Part shown: positions 32,901 through 44,900 of the stretch, piece by piece
How positions within the stretch are numbered: position 1 is the first letter of the stretch
How the letters are laid out: the number at the start of each line of letters is the position of its first letter
Source: Dendrolimus kikuchii
Lineage: Eukaryota; Arthropoda; Insecta; Lepidoptera; Lasiocampidae
Reading direction: 5' to 3'
Assembly: GCA_019925095.2 (NCBI GenBank)
Contig: JAHHIN020000030.1
Coordinates: forward strand, 5,749,001 to 5,813,000
DNA: 64,000 nt
The notes under the pieces: model-generated
What the model was told of the DNA's origin: nothing
The model's database searches: none
The model's input: only the letters and a program-made list of their open reading frames with translations
Made by a program: the position numbers and the translations under genes

Positions 32901-35900
32901 GAGGATATTTAAATTTGAAATCCTTATTCTTGGACACAGTGCTTGGATAATACTCTGAAACGTTAGAGGAATTGACTGTAGTATCGTTAGAATCGTTTGA
33001 AACTTCGGATATTGGAACATCGAAGTATTTTTTAAGGTCATTTAACAAATTCCAACGATTGCATCTCACATACGCGTTAATAGATTCCGGTGTTACTGAT
33101 AATTTAAAACAAGAACACACATATTTCCATACAACATCCGAACGCGGTTTCAAACGTTTATTTTCATCGAAGATATCATGTAATTTTAATGCGTCGAGCA
33201 ATGACTTTGGATCGACACATGCTGTTCGAGGCATATTATAAGACCAAAATTTAATGTATTGCCAAAAAAATTATCTTTCGATATATCTGGAGTATATGGA
33301 GTAAAATGTAATAGACAAATACAATTGCTGAAGTGTCACTTCCAGTAAAAACGTAAATATGGTTAAATACACAGAATTTCCTTTTATCTAAGTATAAAAG
33401 AATATCTGCCTTAAGTATATACAGATAGCGTAAGGCGTAAGATTTATTTTAAATATTTTAAAATAATTTAAATACAAAATTAACACTAACGGGTAAAAAG
33501 AAAAGGATTGTTTGGGCCACTTCGTGATTTTCCTTAATTCAAAGAAAGGTGGACAAACGCGCTCCGGTTTGTTCTCACCCCCGCCCCACACCGCACCTCA
33601 CCGCGGTCGCCTGCACGCGCTGGTTAAACCAAAAAATGCACCCCGCGACACGCATCAGTGGCTATTCTCACCTTTACGCAAAAACTAGTGTCGTGTGCGC
33701 AGCCTTCTTACTCACAATATTTCCATCGCGAGTGGTATACTGCACCTTCAAATAATCATATCAGGCCTGGTAACAGCATCGTGGCGATGGGACAACCGTG
33801 AGTAGCGTTTTGATCTGCTCATTTTTTGAATCGTGGACAATTACGACGTGGCTACACTCTTTCACCGCCATTCCGCATTTTTAATCAGGGCCTTTGGCCT
33901 CTACGCCCCCACATTTGCTGGTCCTTCGAACCCAGGATCCCCCTAGGGGTTACAATCCTTTAATATTTAATATTTATAATATATTTTATTTGTATATTTT
34001 TTACCTTACCGCATACCTTATTTTACCTTACCGCACCTCATTTCTTTTAAACAGCATACATATTATATATATTTCTCTCTTATCTTTATTCGTACCACTC
34101 GACAAACTGCATATTTTTTTAACTGCTTATAATTTAAACCGCTATTTTCGCTAATCTGGTCACTCATAGTTGATATTTCATTTTGTGCAACTGCACAATT
34201 ACCTACCTTCTTTCTAATTTTTATATTAAAGTTATTTATAAAAGTATTCATTAAAAATGAGTAAAACTAGCAAATATACCGCTGAGAAGGAGGTTCCCTC
34301 AAAGATTAAACTCTTAGAAGCTCGTACGCAAGCATTCTTTAACCGCCTACAGAACATTTATGATTCTTCTCGTAATGTTTCCTCAGAAGAATTGTTGAAC
34401 CGTTTCAAGAATTCTGCGGCAAACATCGAACAATTGAGAACGGACTTTTTAAATTGTTGCGATGAACTCAACTTACAAAAAATAGAACATGACCCGCATT
34501 TCACGCCAGACTATGACAGTTTTCTTGCATTCGAAGAATTGTACTCTTCTATAAAAACTACTGTCCCAAACTTTAAAGAAGAAAACGTACAACCCAATAA
34601 AAATGAACGTCCTTCTTTGAAACTACCCGCTATTAACTTGCCCACTTTTGATGGTGATATAAAGAATTGGCCTACATTTTTTGAGTGTTATAATAATGCT
34701 GTTCATTATAGCTCCAATTTGACATCATCGGACAAAGTGTTTTATTTAAAAGGTGTTTTGTCAAATTCCGCGTTGACATGTATTGCCGATATTCCTCCAA
34801 CCGCAGATAACTACAATTTAATTTATACCACATTAGTAGATAAATATCAAGATGTCCGTATGTTAGCGAGTACTTATTTGGTACAAATAGTTAACATGAA
34901 ACCGCTGACATCAGCGTCAGCGGATAACTTAAATTATTTTATTGATAAGTTCTCTGCGTCAGTTTGTGCCTTTAATAGGTTAAAAATTGACAACAAAGTA
35001 GACTTCATATTTTTATTTTTGGCTTTACAAAAAATTGATAAAGAAACCGCTCGACTGTTTTGAAAATTCTGTTCGATCAGAGTCAGTGCCTACATATGAA
35101 AGTCTTATTAAATTCATCAAAGAACAAGTTAAAATTAACGAACGGACAGACGGAAATAATTTTTCTTCAACATCCTCAAATAGAAAAATTAACAATAAAT
35201 TACCTTTTATTCCAAAAATTAATAATAATATAAAACCTACAAAATCTTTTATTACTTCCTCTAATTCTTCAAATATTAAACTCTGCCCGCTATGTTCTAA
35301 GTCTGGACACGAACAATTTTATCGTTGCCCAGAATTTCTGCAATTAAATCCAAAAGAAAGATATAATATTGTAAAAATTAATAACGGTTGTTGTAATTGC
35401 TTAAGCTTTAGTCATAAAACTATATTGTGTAAATCTACAAAATCTTGTGCAAACTGTCAATCTAAATCCCATCATACACTTTTACATTTTTCTAATAATA
35501 CGCCTCCCGCATGTAGTACAACAGTCGAATCCGCAACGAGCGCGCCAACGCCGCGCGCTACCACTAGTGCACAGAACGCTTCACCCTTGACCGTTTTGAA
35601 CAACGTCGTTCGCTTGCATGCTAGCGACTCGCAAACCGGTTCTGCTGTACCACACAAACAATTGTCGCTTCACTCACAATCATTTATTCAACCGATTTGT
35701 CAAAATAATACTGTCTTGCTTGCGACCGCACGCATTATTATTAAGAGTGCCGATGGTTCGGTAAACACCGCCCGTGCACTAATTGATAATGGGTCGATGA
35801 ATGATTTTATAACGCTCAAACTTTGTAAAAAATTATCTTTAAATATAGAATCATTACCTCAAGATATAACTATAAATGGTTTTGGTGGTTCTACCAACAT

Positions 35901-38900
35901 TGTTAAAGGTTATACAAACATTTCAATTTCTTCCCGCTTTAACCGCAACGTTTCATTTGAACTTCACCCGCTTATCGTAGATAATATTACTGACCGCCTA
36001 CCTACATTGCCAATAAATAAATCGATGTTAAATTATCTTACTCGCACTCCGCTCGCCGATGATACATTCTCCGATCCTAGCGAAGTGGAACTTTTGATTG
36101 GTGCCAAATTATTCGCCCGTTTATTGTTACCTGGCCGTATTAGGGGCCCACCGGGATGTCCTGACGCCATTCAAACTTCATTTGGATTTATTTTAATGGG
36201 AGATGCTCCGGTCGCAAACCCTCCTCCCCGCGCCTCTCGCTTACTATCTCATACTTTATGCGCTTTTACCGGTCAGCCGCTTGACACTTTATTGCGAAGT
36301 TTCTGGGAAACTGAGGAGGTTTTGATACCGAGCTCTGAGCTGGTAAGCCAAGAACAGCAAGCTTGTGAAAATATTTATAAGGCTACTACTACACGTGACC
36401 CCTCAGGTTCTTACGTTGTTGCGCTTCCGTTTAAAACTGACCCGTTCGCTTTAGGCAATTCTCTCGCTTATGCTAAAAATAGATTTTTTGCTTTGGAAAA
36501 ACGATTCCAAAAATCTTCTAGTTTTCGCTCCGCTTATAATGATATTTTACTAGATTATTGTGAAAAGGATTTCATCGCTCCGCTACGCTCAGAATACTTA
36601 CCATCGCAGTCAGACGGTTACGTCATACCACATCATGGAGTTATCCGCGAAGATAAGTTAACCACTAAAATTCGCATGGTCTTAGATGCAAGCGCTTCCA
36701 CAGATACAGGCCTATCACTTAATGATATTTTAAACTCGGGGTCTAATTTACAGGCAGATTTATTCTTAACTTTACTGAACTTTCGTTTATTTCCTGTCGC
36801 GCTTTGTGCTGACGTCGAACAAATGTATTTAAGAATAAAAGTGAAGCCAGAGTTTCATAAATATCAACGCATTTTATTTCGTTTTGACGATTCAGACCCT
36901 TTACAAATTTTCGAATTTAAACGTGTTTGTTTCGGGTTAACTTCAAGTCCATATCTGGCATTACGTACATTGAGTCAGCTTGCAGAAGACGAGAAAAATA
37001 ATTTTCCTCTTGCTTTTAATGTAATTAATAATGGTTTTTGTTATATGGATGACGTTTGTTTCTCAGTTGATGACGTCACCGCTGCTAAAACCACCGCCTT
37101 ACAATTAATAGATATGTTTTCGGCGGGTGGTTTTAAACTTCATAAACGGTTAAGTAATTCTACAGAATTACTTTCATCTTTGCCAGACGATCATTTACAT
37201 CCACAAAATATAATTTTCGATAACACTGACACACAAAAGGTGTTAGGCGTTAACTGGGACCCGTCTAATGATTATTTCTATTTTGTAACAGCTCTTCCGG
37301 TTGATGTTTCATGCACAAAACGTAACATGTTGTCCGTAGTAGCCCGTCTATGGGATGTTATGGGTTTCGCCGCGCCTTTAATATTTTATGCAAAATTATT
37401 AATAAAAACACTTTGGCTATTAAAATTAGATTGGGATGACGCACCTCCGCAAACTATAATTTCACAGTGGAATCAATTTCAAAATGAATTACCCCTTTTG
37501 TCAAACCTCACTATACCTCGCCATATTGGTATAACTTCCTCATGTACCGCACATCTTATGGCGTTTTCTGACGCTTCAGAAAAAGGTTATGGAGCCGCAC
37601 TGTACATTCGTTCCGAAACACGCTCTGGAGTGTCTGTAAATTTATTATGTGCCAAATCTAAAGTTGCGCCTGTACAAACTATTAGTCTCGCGCGTCTAGA
37701 ATTGATGGGTGTTCATTTAATGACAAAATTAATACGCACTGTAATAAAAACTTATGAGAATCGTTTTAAATTTAATCAAATTTTTGCGTTTTGTGACTCC
37801 ACTGTAGCCCTTAACTGGGTCCACTCCAGTCCGCACCGCCTGAAAACCTTTGTAGCCAATAGGGTTACAAAGATTCAAGAAATAATTGAACCGCGTAATT
37901 TTTATCACATCTCAGGAAAGGATAATCCTAGTGATTGTTTGTCACGAGGACTTACTCCCGCTCAACTTATTAACCACTCTCTTTGGTTTCACGCTCCCTC
38001 GTGGCTATATCAGGATATATCTGATTGGCCAATCCAAGTTTTTAAAGCATCAGATAAGGATTTACCTGAACTCAAAATAGTATCCTTATGTAACGTGCTA
38101 CCACAACCACAAGTAGACTTACCCTTTAGTTACTTATTTGAAAAATTCTCTCGTTGGTCCAAGTTGCTTAGAGTAGTAGTTTACGTACTGCGCTTTTCTA
38201 AATGTCTAACTTCTCGAGAAGATATAACTGCTGATGATTTGAATACAGCAGAAATAACGATAGTTAAACAAGTTCAAATGGTGCATTTTTCTGATTTAAT
38301 TAAATTATTACAGACAGGGAAGCAAATCCCACGATCCTTTCGGAAACTGAGGCCTTTTTTGGTTGATGGTGTTATTCGAATTGGAGGACGGTTGGAAAAT
38401 AGCGACTTGACTTTTAACCACAAACATCCTTTACTTATGCCTAAAAACAATAAAATAACAGATATTCTAATTGATCACGTTCACCGCACCGCTTGTCACG
38501 CTGGACCTCAACTTGTGATATCATTGTTAAGGCAAAAATTTTGGATAATATCTGCACGTCGTGTTGTAAGAGCGAAAATTTATTCCAGTATTCAATGTTT
38601 TAGGGCACGACCTAAATCGGCACAGCCCCCAGTTATGGCTAATTTACCCTCATGTCATTTACAAATATCTAAGCCATTTGCCCATTCTGGTCATGACTAC
38701 GGAGGACCGCTGTCTATTACCCATACCTTTGCTGGTTCAGATGGCAAAGTAAGGATCGCGCTAGTCAAAACTAAAAACGCCATATTTAAACGTCCAGTGG
38801 TACGTTTATGCCCTCTTCCTATTTATTAACCTCTCTTTATCCACATATATATTTTATTTTTATTTATCCTGCTACTTATATATTTATCATTACTCCTTCT

Positions 38901-41900
38901 TTCTTATACAACCGCTTTTAATTGATTTTTGTTCCTGCATCCTTCTAAATTTTATTTACTTTTCATTGAAAGACCTTCTGGTCTTTCAAAGCGGGGGAAG
39001 ATGTTTGGGCCACTTCGTGATTTTCCTTAATTCAAAGAAAGGTGGACAAACGCGCTCCGGTTTGTTCTCACCCCCGCCCCACACCGCACCTCACCGCGGT
39101 CGCCTGCACGCGCTGGTTAAACCAAAAAATGCACCCCGCGACACGCATACTGATGCGTGTCGCGGCCATAGCCATAGCCACTGGGCTATTCTCACCTTTA
39201 CGCAAAAACTAGTGTCGTGTGCGCAGCCTTCTTACTCACAATATTTCCATCGCGAGTGGTATACTGCACCTTCAAATAATCATATCAGTCCTGGTAAAAG
39301 CATCGTGGCGACGGGACAACCGTGAGTACCGTTTTGATCTGCTCATTTTTTGAATCGTGGACAATTACGACGTGGCTACACTCTTTCACCGCCATTCCGC
39401 ATTTTTAATCAGGGCCTTTGGCCTCTACGCCCCCACAAGGATTTTTATTTTGAATTAGACAAAGTTGAATTTTATATCTTTATCTGTTTTAAGTGCCAAT
39501 CATTAGAACCGAATCTAACTTAAACAAGAAACAAGGCACAGTGCCATCTAGTTTTGTACGTAAATTAAAATATTAAAGCAAATTCAAATAGCTTTTGGTA
39601 GATTACATTTTTAAACGACTTCAAAAAAGGAGGAGGTTTTTATTTCCACGTGTAAATATATGTATTTTAATGTATGTTCAGTCATAAGTGTTATTTCTCA
39701 ACCAATTTTGATGAAATGTAATCTGCTGGTTTTTACCAAAAGCTATTTGAATTTGCTTTAATATTTTAATTTACGTACAAAACTAGATGGCACTGTGCCG
39801 ATTTAAAACATGCTATGGTTTAAGAAATATTATTTAACGACTACTATGTTTCTTGTTTAAGTTAGATTCGGTTCTAATGATTGGCACTTAAAACAGATAA
39901 AGATATAAAATTCAACTTTGTCTAATTCAAAATAAAAATCCTTTTCTTTTTACCCGTTAGTGTTAATTTTGTATTTAAATTATTTTAAAATATTTAAAAT
40001 AAATCTTACGCCTTACGCTATCTGTATATACTTAAGGCAGATATTCTTTTATACTTAGATAAAAGGAAATTCTGTGTATTTAACCATATTTACGTTTTTA
40101 CTGGAAGTGACACTTCAGCAATTGTATTTGTCTATTACATTTTACTCCATATACTCCAGATATATCGAAAGATAATTTTTTTGGCAATACATTAAATTTT
40201 GGTCTTATAATATGCCTCGAACAGCATGTGTCGATCCAAAGTCATTGCTCGACGCATTAAAATTACATGATATCTTCGATGAAAATAAACGTTTGAAACC
40301 GCGTTCGGATGTTGTATGGAAATATGTGTGTTCTTGTTTTAAATTATCAGTAACACCGGAATCTATTAACGCGTATGTGAGATGCAATCGTTGGAATTTG
40401 TTAAATGACCTTAAAAAATACTTCGATGTTCCAATATCCGAAGTTTCAAACGATTCTAACGATACTACAGTCAATTCCTCTAACGTTTCAGAGTATTATC
40501 CAAGCACTGTGTCCAAGAATAAGGATTTCAAATTTAAATATCCTCTTCTGTTCACTAATTTAGTTTTTTCGGCAGAGGATTGGACAAAAATGTATCCAGT
40601 TTCTAATATGTGTGATCAAGAGAATAAAGGTGGGAAATACCATAGAGTTCTGAAAAAAGGTTGGACAGATTTGGTGGCAAAAGAATTTTTCCTAAAGACA
40701 AAAGTGCCCTGCGCCTATATTTTCAAATACGGTAAAGTCTATGAATCGCCAGAAGCTGAAGTTTTTTTGAAGATCCATGGAAGTTGTAAGGAATGTGCAG
40801 CTACTTTCGACGCTCATTCCATCGAGAAACCAGCTCCTGGCGATGGAATCATTATATCAATCCAAACATTCGACACCCGGGGCGTTCCCCACAGTGCAAA
40901 GCGTCCTGTTCAAGGTGTTGCTCGTGAAATGATAGGTCATGAATTAGTATCCAAAAAGCCTAGATTGTGGCGTAACGAACAAATAAATAACATTTCATTT
41001 GGTGATCCCGAACCACCATATTTGCCACATGGCGCTGCAGCTCGCAAAATCAAAGAAGAAGCAATCAATCTTCAACTAGGTATTGACTCAAATCACGGGG
41101 TGATTGAGTCCTTATGTAAAATGAAGATTGAAGGTAGGTATTCTGGATACATTAAGGAAATAGGAGTGGATAAAATGTACTGCATGTATTGGTCTAGAAT
41201 GCAAATACATTTATATAAAGACTTAATTAAAAAAGTTGGTAAAATAGAAATAGATGCAACCGGCAGTCTTGTAAAATCTTACACTTCAAAAAAAGGCACC
41301 AAAAGATGCACTTTACTGTATCAAATCATTATCCCAACAGAAAATGGGGTCCAACCTCTGTTCTCCATGATTTCGCAGAAGCACGACGCGAATTTTATCT
41401 GTTACTGGCTTCGAGAGATTATGCGAGATGGTGCTCCCTGTCCTCCAGAAGTTGTCTGCGATTACTCCATGGCACTTCTAAACGCTACCTGTTTAGCTTT
41501 CAACGAAAAAAGTTTACGAACATACATATTCGATTGTTACCGCTGGTTAAGTAACGATAGAAAACAGGATTTAATGTGTTTTATAAGAATCGATATTGCA
41601 CATTTAATTAAGATTCTCTGCCGAACAAAAGTTTTTGATGGCAGACATTTCAAGCTCAAAGATTTCTACGTCCGATGTTTGGGAATCATGTCGATTTGTG
41701 ATAACATCGAAGATTTTAAAAAACTTTTTCTATCCGTACTTATCGTGGCTGGAAATGAATATGAAGGGAAAAGTAGCATCGGGGAAAATACCGCTTGTTT
41801 GAAAAATAAGAATCTCTTATTCGAAAAAATAAAAAAATTCAATTATACTGATAAGAATAAAGATGAAACTGAAGATATAAATGAACGTGACTACGATCAT

Positions 41901-44900
41901 TTAGATATTGAAAATGATGACGTTACCCTTTTTCTTGAAATATCCAGGCCAAGGCTCAAGAAGCAATCAATTCAACGGAGGAAACTGAATCTCTGAATGC
42001 TTTCTATTGTCCCGAAGTAGTAAAACATTTCATGAGGTTCGGAAAACATTTTCCCCTGTGGACAAATGTTATGCAAAAGTATTTTCCTCAGGCTTCAAAT
42101 GTAGCAACGTCGGCCCACTGCGAAGCGTACTTCAATACCCTAAAAAATAATGATTTAGGTACGGGCTATTTACCTTTACGGTCGGATAAATTCATTGCAA
42201 AGCACATAAATTCTATCGAGAGCCTTTCAAAATTAAATTTTGCACAACGTCTGCAGTCGAAACGTTTTGTTCCTGAGAAGATCTCAACTAAACTAGGTGC
42301 TCAGGCAAATAAAGCTGCGGCTGACGTTGTAAATTACGATAAAGTTAAAAAGGAACGAGATTACAACTACTTGCGAAATCAAGAAAACTGGTGTGGCTTG
42401 AATATTGAAGCTGTTGAAGAAGATGTTTCTACTATTTTAAAACAAAATCCGGATGCAAGGTTTTCATCCACTCTCGACTACAAAACTACTACGAATAAAG
42501 AAAACACAAACTGCAGAATACCTATCTCCGAAAATAGAAATACTTCAAAAAGAGGTAAATATCTAATACCATTTCCAGAAATACAATTTTATTATGAAAG
42601 ACCTCTAAGAAAACGAAAATGTGAGGTCCTACAGAATGGTAACGTATGTAATCCTGTTGTGCATGATGGTAAGAAAGTGTTTGTTCAAAATACGTGCGCT
42701 TTTGATTCGATAATGGAACTTATAGCCTATTCCTACTGTAACTACGCATGTTTTAAAGATTTTGTAGATTTAAATACAGATGTACCTATTTTTTCATTTC
42801 TAATTAAATATACCAATGAAGGGATCAATTCTTCGTTATACAATTTCAGGGCAAGACTTTTGTCAATGGTGTTTAAAATTGATAACGGGTTTTTAGATTG
42901 TTATGGTAGTGCTTATACTGTTATAGTTGAATTATTTGCAAACATTAAGAATTTTGAATTAATAACGAAATGTACAAATTGTACAGAGAAAGTAAAAAAC
43001 AAATATCTTGGATATGGAAGGGATTGGCGAAGGATTGAGCTTTGCAACGTATTTGAACAAATTTCTTCAACAGACACTAATAGATAGGGAAGAAGAATGC
43101 AAAAGATGCTCGTGCAAAAAAACAGTCATTCTAAAGGAGGGTCCGTTCATATTTATCGACACACAAGTTTTTTTAACAGTTAATAAATCAAAATATAATG
43201 GTATAATTTCTTTAGCAGAAATTCCAGGAAAAATTAGAATACAAGATATTTAGTATGTTTTAGGTGGTGTTATTTGTCATAAGCCGGAACATTATACTGC
43301 TTATTGTAGGAGCGTGACGGGGACATGGCTAGAAAAAAATGACTTAGAAAAGCTCCCGAAACAAGTCCGAGGAAAAGAATCAATCAATGTTGAAAGTATC
43401 TTTTACATTAGAATTTAAAGTCTAGATATTGTAGAGAAAAAAATTATTACGTACACATCTATTTAATTATTTTTTTTTCATTTCCAAATCGATCCAAACC
43501 GGTCTCCGCCTACTTGGACTAGATCAGTTTGCAATATATCACATTTCGATAATGATTTCATATTTACATGATGTCTGACATTACTTAGATATTAACACTT
43601 ATCCCTGAACCGTCAATAACATGACCAATCTGGAGCAAAGTCATCGTTTTGTGGACATTTTTCTGGAATTTCACTTCGTACAAAATTGTACTTTGGTTAT
43701 AAATAAGAAAATACAATAAAAAGCAAAAGCTTCAAAAATATGTAATGACTCCATCGCCAGAAGCTGGTTTCTCGAGTTTCTTCTCGCTGGAATGAGCGTC
43801 GAAAGTAGCTGCACATTCTTTACAACATCCATGGATCTTCAAAAAAACTTCAGCTTCTGGCGAATCATAGACTTAACTGCATTTGAAAATATAGGCGCAA
43901 GGCACTTCTGTCTCGAGGAAAAATTCTTTTGTCATCAAATCTGTCCATCCTTTTTTTAGAACTCTATAGGTTTTCCCACCCTTATTCTCTTGATCACACA
44001 TATTAGAACGCGGTTTGGTTGTTATTCAGATATCTGGTACACGTATTTTAAATAGTAGGTATATTAATTTATGGTAAACATAACCTCACCTATTTTGTCA
44101 CTAATATTATTGTGATGGGTGGTGAAAGGTAGAGACCAGTGAGTACAACAGTGATTTTGGTTAGGTTAGGTCAGCTTCAAACTAAACCGCACGAGCCGAG
44201 CGAACGAAGCGCGCCTGCCATGGTAGCGGCCGGCGAGTGGTAGAACCGACTGAAAACCATTTACTATTTATTTTATATACAATATGTGTGTTTGTCTGCC
44301 GATTATTATGATTATTATTATATTTTGTCTTTATTGGCCGACATTTTGAATATTTTCATGGTCCCTTGTAATCTATGTGAATGTGTTCTATTCTATTTTT
44401 TCTAAATTTTTTGATAACTTACGCCGTTTTTTAGTTCTTTGATGTACATCACTGGCTTTCTTTTGGACGGTTTGTTTATTAACTTTTGAACTAAGGGAGG
44501 GTAAACGAACTTTTGCCTGGACAATCGAGTGCGTTGGATGAGCTATCGATATAGCCTATTAAAGTGTGATAAACACTAAACCTCGCGAAAATATGGGCCG
44601 AACCGAAATTACTTTTTCAGAAAAAAAGTTTTTGTTCAATAACTTTTGATCTGAGGGTGGGCAAACGAAACTTTTGCCTGGACAATCGAGTTCGTTAGAT
44701 GAGCTAACGATATAGCCTATTCAAGTGTGATAAACACTAAACCTCGCGAAAATATGGGAAGAACCGAAATTACTTTTTCAGAAAAAAGTTTTTGTTCAAT
44801 AACTTTTGATCTAAGGGTGGGCAAACGAAACTTTAGCTTGAACAATCGAGTTCGTTGAATGAACTAACGATATAGCCCATTCAAGTGTGATAAACACTAA

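Larger units (their letters stand above)
33509..39437 (+). mobile_element. BEL/Pao LTR retrotransposon nested in the fold-back
   Basis: Bounded by TG...CA LTRs (405 bp and 436 bp) and a 5-bp target duplication. Internal order is primer-binding region, gag, protease, RT, RNase H, zinc-finger part of integrase, polypurine tract. The integrase catalytic core is absent. The LTRs differ at about four bases plus one complex 36-for-5-nt replacement. It inserted into the left arm only, after the palindrome existed. Confidence 0.95.

Noticed and set aside
33919..33940. Assigning a specific tRNA primer to the BEL element
   Set aside because: The stretch begins TGG and contains TTCGAACC, but the spacing does not match an intact tRNA 3' half, so no tRNA can be named by eye.
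41940..41960. Programmed -1 frameshift between the two main transposase segments
   Set aside because: No slippery heptamer in the correct phase, and a TGA precedes the downstream frame just before the join. A one-base loss is simpler.
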